NCBI RefSeq assembly: GCF_005938215.1
Contig: NZ_VCPD01000003.1
Coordinates: 558,001-622,000 of the forward strand
From: Ruegeria sediminis
GTDB lineage: Bacteria > Pseudomonadota > Alphaproteobacteria > Rhodobacterales > Rhodobacteraceae
Reading direction: 5' to 3'
Length of the DNA stretch: 64,000 bases
The translations under genes were made by a program, and so were the position numbers. Shown one piece after another: positions 55,382 to 63,288 of this stretch. How positions within the stretch are numbered: the first letter of the stretch is position 1; the number at the start of each line of letters is the position of its first letter. Below the pieces are notes generated by a model, which worked only from the letters and a program-made list of their open reading frames with translations, was not told the origin of the DNA and did no database searches.

Positions 55382-56764
55382 TTGGAACTCCCCACGTATG
55401 AAGAAGTGCTGGCATCAAAAAGCTTTGAAAATGATCTATCCCAACTGAACCTTGCAATAGCGGAAGGGCTCTCGGAGCAGGGGGAGCCGGTGGCGAAAAA
55501 CGGGAACGTGTTTTTTTCCCATATGCAACACCGGTTTCACGAGGCTGAGTTTGCGCCCGCGATGGAAGGCAAGCGCCGTGCCATCAACCTGATTTCTCGA
55601 GAAGTCGAATGTTTTGCCGAGGTTGGTGTTGCGGGTGGACATGCGGCACTTCTGGCTCTCCATTCCAATCCAAAGCTGCGCTACATAGGGATCGACTTGG
55701 GGCAACGTCTCATGCCCTCGTGGCCGCCCGTGCACATCTTCGTGCCGATCGCGTTCCGGTGGCTCGAGCGGCGATTTCCTGACCGGGTCCGATTGTATAT
55801 GGCGGATTCAATCGACGGTCTCACTCAAGCGGTAAAAGAGAACCCGTTCGGACCAATCGGTTTTCTGCACTTGGACGCCCAAAAGAAGAACAGGTATGCC
55901 GAAGTTCGGGCCGCGTGGCCCGGTCTCGCCAAGCAGTGCTTTCTCATGCAGGGGGACTTTGTCAACGGTCACGTCCGCGAAAGTTCAGATCGTTTGTTGA
56001 GTGAAGGGATGGCTAGGCCAGTGAACAGGCCAGAGTTTGCGGAAATTGAAAGCCGCAACTACAAGGTGCTTGAAATAGGCCAAAAACGCGCTTCGGAACT
56101 TTCTACGCTCGAGGCGCTGAAGAACCAGCGTCTTCTTGTTTGTGTCGCGCATCAGGACGACGAGACCTTGTTTTGCGGTTCGCTCTTGTCTCGCCTCAAA
56201 GGGCATGCCGAAATCACCGTAGCAAGTTTCTTTCGACCGGCCCCAAATCGCCGGGATACTCACACACGTGAAGCCACTTTGCGACGGGTCTGCGAGCATC
56301 TCGGGGCGGAGTGTATACAGTACCCTTTCGCGGTTGAACAGGATCACCCCAGACTCAGACGCTTCATTCGGAAGCCTGAGCAGGAAGGCCAAGGCGCGGT
56401 CGAGATCATACGCCCTCTCAGGCGGCACCCGCTATTTGGCGCCTTGTCGGAGACGGCTCTGGCCACAATGAAAAAATGCAATCCCTCCATCGTTATCACA
56501 CATAATTCCGTGGGTGAGTATGGGCACTTGGAACATGTGCTTCTGCATCATGCGGTGTTGAACGCCGCCGGACGATACCAGGCAAGCCAGGTTCTGACTT
56601 TCGGCGTTGGCTTTGCAGAAGCCGATTTGAAGGTGCCCGTTGCGCATGATGAGAAGAACAAGCTTTTCGACGAATACCTACCGCAATGGGACGGAAGACG
56701 GCGATATGATTTTGCGATGTATGATGAGAGCTTTATCAAGATGGCCGTACCCCAAAGCGATTGA
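55382..56764 (+). CDS. Fusion protein: class I methyltransferase-like domain plus PIG-L/LmbE deacetylase domain
   Basis: A 460-residue two-domain protein. Residues ~65-210 look like a SAM-dependent class I methyltransferase: motif I EVGVAGG at 80-86, the acidic strand end YIGIDLG at 101-107, and FLHLDAQKKNRYAEV at 161-175, like the Methyltransf_24 pattern. Residues ~248-460 are a zinc-dependent PIG-L deacetylase with HQDDE at 257-261 (usual HPDDE) and EYGHLEH at 379-385. The start is TTG 55382, as no ATG fits. Base composition is visibly lower in GC than its neighbours, suggesting transfer. Possible role: N-deacetylation and methylation of an amino-sugar-containing compound; substrate unknown. 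Confidence 0.8.
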   Translation: MELPTYEEVLASKSFENDLSQLNLAIAEGLSEQGEPVAKNGNVFFSHMQHRFHEAEFAPAMEGKRRAINLISREVECFAEVGVAGGHAALLALHSNPKLRYIGIDLGQRLMPSWPPVHIFVPIAFRWLERRFPDRVRLYMADSIDGLTQAVKENPFGPIGFLHLDAQKKNRYAEVRAAWPGLAKQCFLMQGDFVNGHVRESSDRLLSEGMARPVNRPEFAEIESRNYKVLEIGQKRASELSTLEALKNQRLLVCVAHQDDETLFCGSLLSRLKGHAEITVASFFRPAPNRRDTHTREATLRRVCEHLGAECIQYPFAVEQDHPRLRRFIRKPEQEGQGAVEIIRPLRRHPLFGALSETALATMKKCNPSIVITHNSVGEYGHLEHVLLHHAVLNAAGRYQASQVLTFGVGFAEADLKVPVAHDEKNKLFDEYLPQWDGRRRYDFAMYDESFIKMAVPQSD

Positions 56765-57117
56765 AGGCAGAGGTGCATTGTCGGGTATACATCCGGGTGT
56801 GATTGACGGCGCCAGGTGACCGGAACGAAAAAGTGGCGGGACCGCCGGTCAACCGTGGGGCGTTGATTCCCGAGGACCTGCATGTACAGGTGGGCGCCAG
56901 GTAATCAGGCCAGGACCTGAACAGAGCCGGCTCCCTCGGAAATGTTTAAGGCCACCGGAATGCTGCCTGACACGAGAAGGGCAGAACCCGCCACCCGCCT
57001 AATTAGGGCCAATCGCGGGTTTCTACAAGGGGCAGGCGCGAACAGTTGTTTCCATCGTCCATAAGATCCTTGCTCGAGCGCTGCTGCGCGGCCCAAGTCG
57101 CCGCACCCTTGATTTTT
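56765..57117. other. Unrecognised intergenic stretch
   Basis: About 350 bp between the fusion gene and the LexA box. Short open frames on the minus strand do not resemble known proteins. The stretch, together with the low-GC gene to its left, may be a remnant of an insertion between nusB and mmcB. Confidence 0.5.
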
Positions 57118-57132
57118 GTTCACTTATTGTTC
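57118..57132 (+). promoter_or_regulatory. LexA box (SOS operator) upstream of mmcB
   Basis: GTTCACTTATTGTTC is an exact match to the alphaproteobacterial SOS box GTTC-N7-GTTC. It ends 11 bp before the mmcB start, placing it over the promoter or the transcription start, as expected for repression by LexA. Confidence 0.9.
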
Positions 57133-57143
57133 ACGTTACATCC

Positions 57144-57575
57144 ATGACTCTGGATTTGCAGCCCGGACAGAAGCTCGCGCGCGGTGTGGCACGTCACCTC
57201 GCTAGCCACGGCTTTGTTTCCGTTGAGGAATTCGTGCCGGCGCGGGGGCTTCGGGTGGATGTGATGGGGCTCGGCCCCAAGGGCGAACTTTGGGTGATCG
57301 AATGCAAGTCTTGCCGCGCCGACTATCAGGCGGACTCAAAATGGGAAGGGTATCTGGACTGGTGCGACCGCTTCTTCTGGGCCGTGGATATCGAGTTTCC
57401 GACCGATCTGCTGCCGACGCGAACCGGGTTGATCATTGCCGATGCCTATGACGCTGAAATCATCCGCATGGGGCCCGAGGACAAGATAGCCCCGGCACGG
57501 CGCAAGAAGATGATCCAGAAATTTGCAATGGACGCGGCGCGGCGGCTCAGGACGTTGCGCGACCCGCGTCTGTAG
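57144..57575 (+). CDS. mmcB: MmcB family DNA repair protein
   Basis: A 143-residue protein of the MmcB family, named for mitomycin C sensitivity in Caulobacter. It has a PD-(D/E)xK nuclease-like core: Asp in RVDVMGLGPKG and the ELWVIECKS strand with E-x-K. It probably acts on DNA damage such as interstrand crosslinks. A perfect LexA box lies directly upstream, so it should be induced in the SOS response. It is followed by a convergent small acidic gene 3 bp away. Confidence 0.92.
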   Translation: MTLDLQPGQKLARGVARHLASHGFVSVEEFVPARGLRVDVMGLGPKGELWVIECKSCRADYQADSKWEGYLDWCDRFFWAVDIEFPTDLLPTRTGLIIADAYDAEIIRMGPEDKIAPARRKKMIQKFAMDAARRLRTLRDPRL

Positions 57576-57578
57576 CGT

Positions 57579-57767
57579 TCAGCCTTTCATGCTGCGGGCG
57601 GCTTGCGCGGCTGCCCGTATCTCTTCCGCGATTTCCTCGGCTTCTTCGGGGTCGAAATCCATCGGGATCTCGACGCCCTCGGCTTCGACGTACAGGCGAA
57701 CCATGCCCTTGTCGGTCGGGCCGATCTGCAGGTTCGCTTCGATGTCGCGCTCGGTATTGATACCCAT
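57579..57767 (-). CDS. Small acidic protein, DUF6324-like
   Basis: A 62-residue protein, GINTERDIEANLQIGPTDKG followed by MVRLYVEAEGVEIPMDFDPEEAEEIAEEI and a short basic end. It is a beta-strand pair plus an acidic helix. I recall this as a short conserved Rhodobacteraceae family (DUF6324), but cannot check it. Start ATG 57767 is preceded by GGAGGGT. Function unknown; it lies between mmcB (convergent) and a divergent GNAT gene. Confidence 0.75.
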   Translation of the reverse strand: MGINTERDIEANLQIGPTDKGMVRLYVEAEGVEIPMDFDPEEAEEIAEEIRAAAQAARSMKG

Positions 57768-57843
57768 GCCACCCTCCGGAATGAGCGTTCCTGCTACTCC
57801 GCAAAGGGTTGAGAATCAAGCGTCCTTCGCGTTCTGATAATGC

Positions 57844-58326
57844 ATGACCGAACCAATGCTGCGCCCCTTTCGCCCGGATGACGCCCCATGGCTGGTGGAA
57901 CGCCACGGCACGCTCTATGCCCGCGACGAAGGGTTTGACCACACCTTTGCGCCTTTGGTGGCCCGGATTCTGGACGACTTCGTTGCCGGCCACGACCCGG
58001 ACCGCGAAAGGGGCTGGATCGCCGAAGGCAGTGGGCACAGGCTTGGCAGCATATTTTGCGTCGCCGCGACCGGGCCCACGGCCAAGTTGCGCCTGTTTCT
58101 GGTGGATCCCAAGGCGCGAGGTATGGGGCTGGGAAAAAGCCTGCTGCGGACGTGCATGGATTTCGCGCGCGATGCCGGATACCGCGACATGGAGCTTTGG
58201 ACACATGAAAGCCATCGGGCCGCCTGCGCCCTCTACGCGGCTTTCGGTTGGCATTTGACAGAGAGCAAACCGGTGCATTCCTTCGGGGTCGATCTTGTGG
58301 AGCAAAGCTGGAGAATTCGGCTATAA
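57844..58326 (+). CDS. GNAT family N-acetyltransferase
   Basis: A 160-residue acetyl-CoA-dependent acetyltransferase. Motif A, which binds the pyrophosphate of acetyl-CoA, is VDPKARGMGLGKSLL (Q/RxxGxG pattern), followed by YRDMELWTHESHRAACALYAAFGW, the typical motif B with the late Tyr. The substrate cannot be inferred. It stands just before tRNA-His. Confidence 0.88.
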   Translation: MTEPMLRPFRPDDAPWLVERHGTLYARDEGFDHTFAPLVARILDDFVAGHDPDRERGWIAEGSGHRLGSIFCVAATGPTAKLRLFLVDPKARGMGLGKSLLRTCMDFARDAGYRDMELWTHESHRAACALYAAFGWHLTESKPVHSFGVDLVEQSWRIRL

Positions 58327-58373
58327 TCCACTTGCAATCCCGGGACGCGTTGGTTACATCGCCCCACACAAGT

Positions 58374-58450
58374 GCCGCCTTAGCTCAGTTGGTTAGAGCG
58401 CTGGATTGTGGATCCAGAGGTCCCCTGTTCAAGCCAGGGAGGCGGTACCA
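58374..58450 (+). tRNA. tRNA-His (anticodon GTG), lacking G-1 and with A73
   Basis: A 77-nt cloverleaf with encoded CCA. Acceptor stem GCCGCCT/AGGCGGT, anticodon stem CTGGA/TCCAG with loop TTGTGGA (anticodon GTG), T arm CCCTG-TTCAAGC-CAGGG. The base before position 1 is T rather than G and the discriminator is A rather than C, the deviation known for many alphaproteobacteria. Confidence 0.95.
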
Positions 58451-58690
58451 TAATCCCATGAATATCGATCTGGTGAATTGCTCAGCGCAGCGCGCAATCG
58501 ATCGTGCGCGGTTTCCAATTCGCGGTGAAATTCGTCAGCGTTCCTGCACCAGTTCTGGACCCGTTGCCCGTGGAACGGAAAACGGGTTCTCACAGGTTGT
58601 CCGCCATCGGCACGGCAACCTGGCTCTTCCGAAATCGTTTCCCCTTGCGGACTTGTGCAGAACCGCCTAAGTGCATGCACGGCCTGCACC

Positions 58691-58780
58691 GGGGAGGTGG
58701 CAGAGTGGTCGAATGCGGCGGTCTTGAAAACCGTTGAAGGTGAGAGCCTTCCCAGGGTTCGAATCCCTGTCTCCCCGCCA
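58691..58780 (+). tRNA. tRNA-Ser (anticodon TGA)
   Basis: A 90-nt class II tRNA with a long variable arm and encoded CCA. Acceptor stem GGGGAGG/TCTCCCC, anticodon loop CTTGAAA (anticodon TGA), T arm CAGGG-TTCGAAT-CCCTG. The integrated element begins within about 170 bp of its 3' end. Confidence 0.95.
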
Positions 58781-58793
58781 CCCATGCCCGTCT

Positions 58794-58812
58794 CACTGCA
58801 GTGGTGTTTTTT
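58794..58812 (+). terminator. Possible tRNA-Ser terminator
   Basis: The palindrome CACTGCAGTG (58794-58803) is followed by GTG and six T, 13 bp after the tRNA. The stem is very short, so this is weak. Confidence 0.4.
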
Positions 58813-58947
58813 GCCCCGGAATTGTGCCGCAATTCCCGCGGGTTGTCGTACCCGTTTCCCATCAGAGACGATCCAACAGGCATACCCGGGACGCGGTTCT
58901 GGCGGGTGTCTCTGTTGGGCAGTTTGGCGGGGTCGCTTTGAGTGTCA

Positions 58948-59141
58948 TTTCCCTGATAACAGGCTATTTACAGGGAATTTTTGTCAAAAAGGCCAAAACC
59001 CGTCGTTTTCTGTGCGGATATCCGCATTTATTTCAATGGCTTATGGCGCGATTTCCCTGGGCGCCGGAACAGGGAATTTTTTCGGGCGAACAGGGAATTT
59101 TCCGGCCCGGAACAGGGAAAGCAAAGCGGGTATCAGGGAAG
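58948..59141. repeat. Cluster of CAGGGAA repeats at the boundary of the integrated element
   Basis: Five direct copies of CAGGGAA (58971, 59070, 59091, 59113, 59134), the first three extended to CAGGGAATTT, and two inverted copies (TTTCCCTG at 58948; ATTTCCCTG at 59051) lie in 194 bp. Two copies are 21 bp apart, about two helical turns, as are the last two. The cluster lies between tRNA-Ser and the 3' end of the recombinase gene. Open frames running through it look like shadows, not genes. Confidence 0.8.
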
Positions 59142-59156
59142 CCGGATTTAGTGGCG

Positions 59157-60836
59157 TCAGAAGCCGAAGATATGCTCCTGCTCCGCCCAGCTGATCGGGT
59201 GGGTGAGGCTGACCAGGCGCTTGAGCGTGAGTTCCGGTGGTTGACTGCCGTCGAGGATCGCAGCCTGGATTTTCGGCGACAGGAAGGCGAGCTGGGCACG
59301 GGTGCGGATGTAGGAGGCGGGAAGCCGGTCGCGGCGGGCAATGTCGACCAGCTGGACGCCAGCCTTCAGATCACGGGCCCAGCCATGGGCGCGGATCAGC
59401 ATGGAGCGGAGATGGGGATCGGGTTGGGGCGTCACGTCACCGGCGATGATCTTCGCCTCGACACCGCGGCGGCGCAGATCGAAGGGCGCAGCAACGGAGA
59501 GCAGGTCCGGGTGCAGATCGTCTGGCGCAATGCCAAGTGCGTTGGCCACGGCCTTGCCGTCCAGGTCGAGGCAGATCCGCCCGCGCTTCAGCATACCGGA
59601 GACAAGCAGACCGGCGCAGACCCGACTTCCGGTGTCGCTGAGACCGGTGGCCAGGTCTGTAAACGCTGCCCGGATTGCCTCGGCGGACCCGGCCTCGGGC
59701 CGCGCGAGGATACGGTAGGATGCGGAGGCCTCCCGCAGATGTCGGACAACGATATCGATGACCGCCGTCTCCAGCGCCGGTCCCGGCAATCGCCAACCGG
59801 TGGGGTCCGTGCCTCCCGAGATCAACCGGTTGGAGACGTAGTACCGCAGCCGCCGGCCCTTGCGCGTGGTGTGGGTCGGGGTAAGCCGGTCGCCGGTCTC
59901 GTCGCGCAGCAGGCCGGTGAGCCAGGCGCCTGGATCCGTCCCTCTGGATGGCGTGTCGGGTGAGGATTGCGCGCGGGTCCGTTGTGAGGCTTGCCGCATC
60001 AGATCCTGTGCCCGGTCCCAGATCTCTTCGTCGATGATGGCCAGGTGCTGGCCGTCCCAGACCTTGTCCTTGTGGCGGATCCTGCCGAGATAGACCGGGT
60101 TGCGCAGCAGGTAGTAGATCTGGCCGCGCGACAGCGGGCAATTGCCCTTGACGCTGCCATCCGCGCAAACCACGCGTTTCGAGCGCAACCCCTCCGCAGC
60201 GGCCCTCTCCGCCACCCGGCGCAGGCAACCCAGTTCCGCGTAGAGATCGAAGAGACGCCGGACCGTTCGGGCCTCGCACGCATTCACCACCAGCGTACGT
60301 GCCTTCGGATCGGGATGGCGATCATAGCCCAGCGGCAGGTTGCCTCCCATCCAGAGACCCTTCTTCTTGGAGGCGGCGATCTTGTCGCGGATGCGCTCTG
60401 CGGTCACCTCGCGTTCGAACTGGGCGAAGGACAGGAGCACGTTCAAGGTGAGGCGACCCATGGACGACGAGGTGTTGAAGGCCTGCGTCACTGACACGAA
60501 GGAGCAGTTCGCCTTCTCCAGCCGCTCCACCAGCTTGGCGAAGTCGGTGAGCGACCGGGTCAGCCGGTCGATCTTGTAGACCACCACCATGTCGATGCGA
60601 CCGGCATCCACCTCGTCGAGCAGGCGCTGCAGGGCAGGGCGCTCCAGGGTGCCTCCCGAGAGGCCGCCATCGTCAAAGCGTCCCGCAAGCAGGGACCAGC
60701 CCTCGTGGCGCTGGCTGGCGACATAGGCGGCGCAGGCCTCGAATTGCGCATCCAGCGAGTTGAAGTCCTGGTCCAGCCCCTCCTCGGAGGATTTGCGGGT
60801 GTAGATGGCGCAGCGGATCCTGGGGCGCGGGCTCAT
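59157..60836 (-). CDS. Large serine recombinase (resolvase/integrase)
   Basis: A 559-residue site-specific recombinase. The N-terminal resolvase domain (1-155) has the YxRxS motif with nucleophile Ser16 (AIYTRKSSEEG), and the recombinase domain follows (about 170-290: NLPLGYDRHPDPKARTLVVN), then a DNA-binding zinc-ribbon/coiled-coil-like region (YYVSNRLISGGTDPTGWRLPGPAL). It likely integrates and excises the element that starts here. The start at ATG 60836 overlaps the DUF2924 gene stop (ATGA); its 3' end faces the repeat cluster and tRNA-Ser. Confidence 0.93.
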   Translation of the reverse strand: MSPRPRIRCAIYTRKSSEEGLDQDFNSLDAQFEACAAYVASQRHEGWSLLAGRFDDGGLSGGTLERPALQRLLDEVDAGRIDMVVVYKIDRLTRSLTDFAKLVERLEKANCSFVSVTQAFNTSSSMGRLTLNVLLSFAQFEREVTAERIRDKIAASKKKGLWMGGNLPLGYDRHPDPKARTLVVNACEARTVRRLFDLYAELGCLRRVAERAAAEGLRSKRVVCADGSVKGNCPLSRGQIYYLLRNPVYLGRIRHKDKVWDGQHLAIIDEEIWDRAQDLMRQASQRTRAQSSPDTPSRGTDPGAWLTGLLRDETGDRLTPTHTTRKGRRLRYYVSNRLISGGTDPTGWRLPGPALETAVIDIVVRHLREASASYRILARPEAGSAEAIRAAFTDLATGLSDTGSRVCAGLLVSGMLKRGRICLDLDGKAVANALGIAPDDLHPDLLSVAAPFDLRRRGVEAKIIAGDVTPQPDPHLRSMLIRAHGWARDLKAGVQLVDIARRDRLPASYIRTRAQLAFLSPKIQAAILDGSQPPELTLKRLVSLTHPISWAEQEHIFGF

Positions 60837-61243
60837 CTGGCAACCTTTCCATCGAGGCCGAAGAAGCGCGGCCCGGACCAATGCGCCCCGGTGATCTCGC
60901 GGGCGATGGCCGAGAGCGAGCGGTAGGCGCGACCGTTCCAGGCAAACCCGGCTGCGGTGACATCGACCACGTGGGTCACCCCGTTCCACTCGCGCAAGAG
61001 GCGCCCGCCGGGTTTGAGGGCCGGGCAGCTTGGGCGCGGCTTCTGATCGGCGCCTCTCTGCAGCGCGACCTGCGCGGACCGGGGCAGCCCGCCATGACGG
61101 CGGGACTGCAGTTCGAAGGCGAGAAACCGGCGCAGGAAGGGCTGGCTCAGCATTGCCGGAGCGGGCTGCCCGAACAGATGCTGCCAGAGCGCCAGCAGGT
61201 CTGACCTGTCCATCACCTCCAGATCGGAGATCTCAGCGGGCAT
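60833..61243 (-). CDS. DUF2924 domain protein
   Basis: A 136-residue basic protein matching the DUF2924 family: EVMDRSDLLALWQHLFGQPAPAMLSQPFLRRFLAFELQ at the N-terminus and TRLLREWNGVTHVVDV-like GRLLREWNGVTHVVDVTAAGFAWNGRAYRSLSAIAREITGAHW at the C-terminus. The family is phage/element-associated and of unknown function, and typically lies directly beside serine recombinases, as here (ATGA overlap). ATG 61243 is preferred over GTG 61249, which overlaps the DUF3489 stop. Confidence 0.85.
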   Translation of the reverse strand: MPAEISDLEVMDRSDLLALWQHLFGQPAPAMLSQPFLRRFLAFELQSRRHGGLPRSAQVALQRGADQKPRPSCPALKPGGRLLREWNGVTHVVDVTAAGFAWNGRAYRSLSAIAREITGAHWSGPRFFGLDGKVAR

Positions 61244-61245
61244 GG

Positions 61246-61476
61246 TCACAACCCGATACCTGCGTCCGCGATCAGGTGATAGGTGGCTGGCGCTCCCGCC
61301 TCTTGTGCCGGGTGGCGTTCGATCGTGGCGCCCTTTTTGCGGAGGGTGCTGAGGGCGGCCCGGGCCGAGTGTTGCTGCCAGCCGGTGGCCTTGCAGATGT
61401 CCGCGAGGCTTGTGCCTTCGGGACGGCGCAGCAGGGCCTGCACCATGTCGGTCTTGGTTTGCCTGGTTTTGGACAT
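61246..61476 (-). CDS. DUF3489 domain protein
   Basis: A 76-residue winged-helix-like protein (TDMVQALLRRPEGTSLADI, CKATGWQQHSARAALSTLRKKGATI) of the DUF3489 family, commonly found with DUF2924 and serine recombinases in prophage-like elements. The fold suggests DNA binding; it could be the element's small regulator. It is the first gene of the minus-strand DUF3489-DUF2924-recombinase unit, whose leader holds several inverted repeats. Confidence 0.85.
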   Translation of the reverse strand: MSKTRQTKTDMVQALLRRPEGTSLADICKATGWQQHSARAALSTLRKKGATIERHPAQEAGAPATYHLIADAGIGL

Positions 61477-61893
61477 GTCCGATCTCCTCGTGTTCCGGGG
61501 GCCGGCGGGATGCCGCGCCCCGGTACCGAGAAGGGCCCGAACGCTTCGGGCCTGGGCTCAGTGATGCGTGGTTCGCGCCAGTAGTCCAGCCCGAATCCGC
61601 TGGCGTTGACGAAGAATCGTGGGTGTCTTAACGATCTGTTAATAAACAAAAAAACTTGCACCTTGTCGTGGGGGTGGGTATCTTCAAGGCAATCGCCCGG
61701 TACGACCGGGCGGTAAACAGCTCCATTTCTAGGCAGCACTCACTGGAACTCGAAAGTTCCGAAGGGAGCAGCGGAAGGAGCAACTCTCGGATCGTTCGGT
61801 CCGGGGAGTTGCCATTCGTGCTCTCTCCGATTTTCCCGATGCGATCCGTTCCGACCTCTGCCGCGACAGCGGCGCAACTGAATGGAGACGCAC
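61477..61893. promoter_or_regulatory. Divergent control region of the element with three inverted repeats
   Basis: A 417-bp non-coding region between the recombinase unit (left) and the methyltransferase/terminase unit (right). It holds three perfect inverted repeats: GGCCCGAA/TTCGGGCC (61534-61552, 3-nt loop), CGCCCGGT/ACCGGGCG (61694-61712, 3-nt loop) and GGAACTCGAAAGTTCC (61745-61760). An AT-rich patch at 61628-61655 may be a promoter. I read it as the regulatory switch of the element. Confidence 0.6.
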
Positions 61894-63288
61894 ATGCGTA
61901 CCAAGCACAAAAACCCCGATGCCCAGGTTTCGACCAAACCGGTCTGGATGGCCGAGAAGGTGATCCAGACGTCCGTTGCCAAACTCAAACCTTACGCCAA
62001 CAACAACCGCATCCACACGGCAAAGACCGTGGACAAGCTGAAAGCCTCGGTGGAACGGTTCGGCTTCGTCACCCCGATCCTGGTTGATGGCGATGGCGTG
62101 ATCATCGCCGGGCATGGCCGTTTCGAGGCCGCCAAGGCGCTGGGGCTGCAAACGGTGCCGACCGTGGTCGCGGCGCATCTGAGCCCGGCCGAGGTGCGCG
62201 CCCTGCGCATCGCCGACAACAAGCTGGCGGAACTGTCGGAGTGGAACCTGGAAGCTCTGCAGCTCGAGCTGGGCGAGCTGATGGATCTGAGCCTCGAGGG
62301 TACGTTGGACTTCGACCTCGACATCATCGGCTTCGAGATGCCCGAGATCGACATCCTCATCAGCGGGGCAGGGCAGAGCGACACTGCCCCGCCGGAAACC
62401 GTGGATCTCCCGGATCCGGGCGAGCCGGCGGTGACGCGGCCGGGGGACCTCTGGCTGCTGGGCAATCACCGCATCCTCTGCGGCGATGCGCTGGAAGAGG
62501 CCAGCTATACGCGGGTGCTGGATGGTGATGTCCCGCGCATGGTCTTCACCGACCCGCCCTACAACGTGCCGGTGCAGGGACATGTGCGCGCCGGCACCGG
62601 CAGCAGCCATCGCGAGTTTGCCATGGCCTCGGGTGAGATGTCGGCCGCGGAGTTCAGCGGCTTCCTGGAGACCGTGCTGTGCCGTCTCACGGACAGCCTG
62701 CCCGCGGGCGGCGTCGCCATGGTCTGCATGGACTGGCGCCACATCAAGGAACTGGTCGCGGCTGGTGAGGCCAAGGGGTTCGATCTCATCAACCTCTGTG
62801 TCTGGAACAAGACCAATGGCGGCATGGGCAGCCTCTATCGGTCCAAGCACGAGTTGATCTGCGTCTTCAAGAAGCCGGGGGCCCCGCACATCAACAACGT
62901 GGAACTGGGCCGGCATGGTCGCAACCGCACCAATGTCTGGGACTATGCGGGCGTGAACAGCTTCGGCAAGTCGCGGGAGGCGGACCTGGCCGATCACCCC
63001 ACGGTCAAGCCGACTGCGCTGGTGGCGGATGCGATCAGGGACGTGAGCCATCGCGGCGACGTGGTACTGGACGCCTTCGGTGGGTCCGGTGCCACGCTGC
63101 TGGCCGCCGAGACGTCCGGGCGCCGGGCGCGGCTGATCGAGCTCGACCCGCTCTACGTGGATGTTGCCATCCGTCGCTGGCAGAAGATGACGGGCGAAAA
63201 GGCCGTTCTCTCGGGGACCGGTGAAACTTTCGATCAATGCGTGGCGGCTCTGGCCACCGCCAGGGAGATGGAGGTCGATCATGTCTGA
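61894..63288 (+). CDS. ParB-like nuclease domain fused to DNA (N4/N6) methyltransferase
   Basis: A 464-residue protein. Residues ~25-110 form a ParB N-terminal-like domain (LKPYANNNRIHTAKTVDKLKAS ... IIAGHGRFEAAKALG). The methyltransferase domain has the catalytic motif DPPYN at about 220-224 and the SAM-binding motif DAFGGSGATLLAAE (FxGxG) near the C-terminus, followed by RRARLIELDPLYVDVAIRRW. The order DPPY before FxGxG is the beta class. No restriction endonuclease is adjacent, so this is an orphan phage methyltransferase, perhaps protecting element DNA. ATG 61894 has GGAG six bases upstream. Confidence 0.93.
   Translation: MRTKHKNPDAQVSTKPVWMAEKVIQTSVAKLKPYANNNRIHTAKTVDKLKASVERFGFVTPILVDGDGVIIAGHGRFEAAKALGLQTVPTVVAAHLSPAEVRALRIADNKLAELSEWNLEALQLELGELMDLSLEGTLDFDLDIIGFEMPEIDILISGAGQSDTAPPETVDLPDPGEPAVTRPGDLWLLGNHRILCGDALEEASYTRVLDGDVPRMVFTDPPYNVPVQGHVRAGTGSSHREFAMASGEMSAAEFSGFLETVLCRLTDSLPAGGVAMVCMDWRHIKELVAAGEAKGFDLINLCVWNKTNGGMGSLYRSKHELICVFKKPGAPHINNVELGRHGRNRTNVWDYAGVNSFGKSREADLADHPTVKPTALVADAIRDVSHRGDVVLDAFGGSGATLLAAETSGRRARLIELDPLYVDVAIRRWQKMTGEKAVLSGTGETFDQCVAALATAREMEVDHV

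Noticed and set aside
58781..59156. tRNA-Ser 3' end duplicated as an attachment site
   Set aside because: I could not find a second copy of the tRNA 3' sequence in the window; the other end of the element lies outside.
58655..59963. Open frames crossing tRNA-Ser and the repeat cluster
   Set aside because: They include the tRNA itself and repeated TGNF/QGIF-type residues produced by the CAGGGAA repeats, and extend antisense into the recombinase gene, so they are not credible genes.
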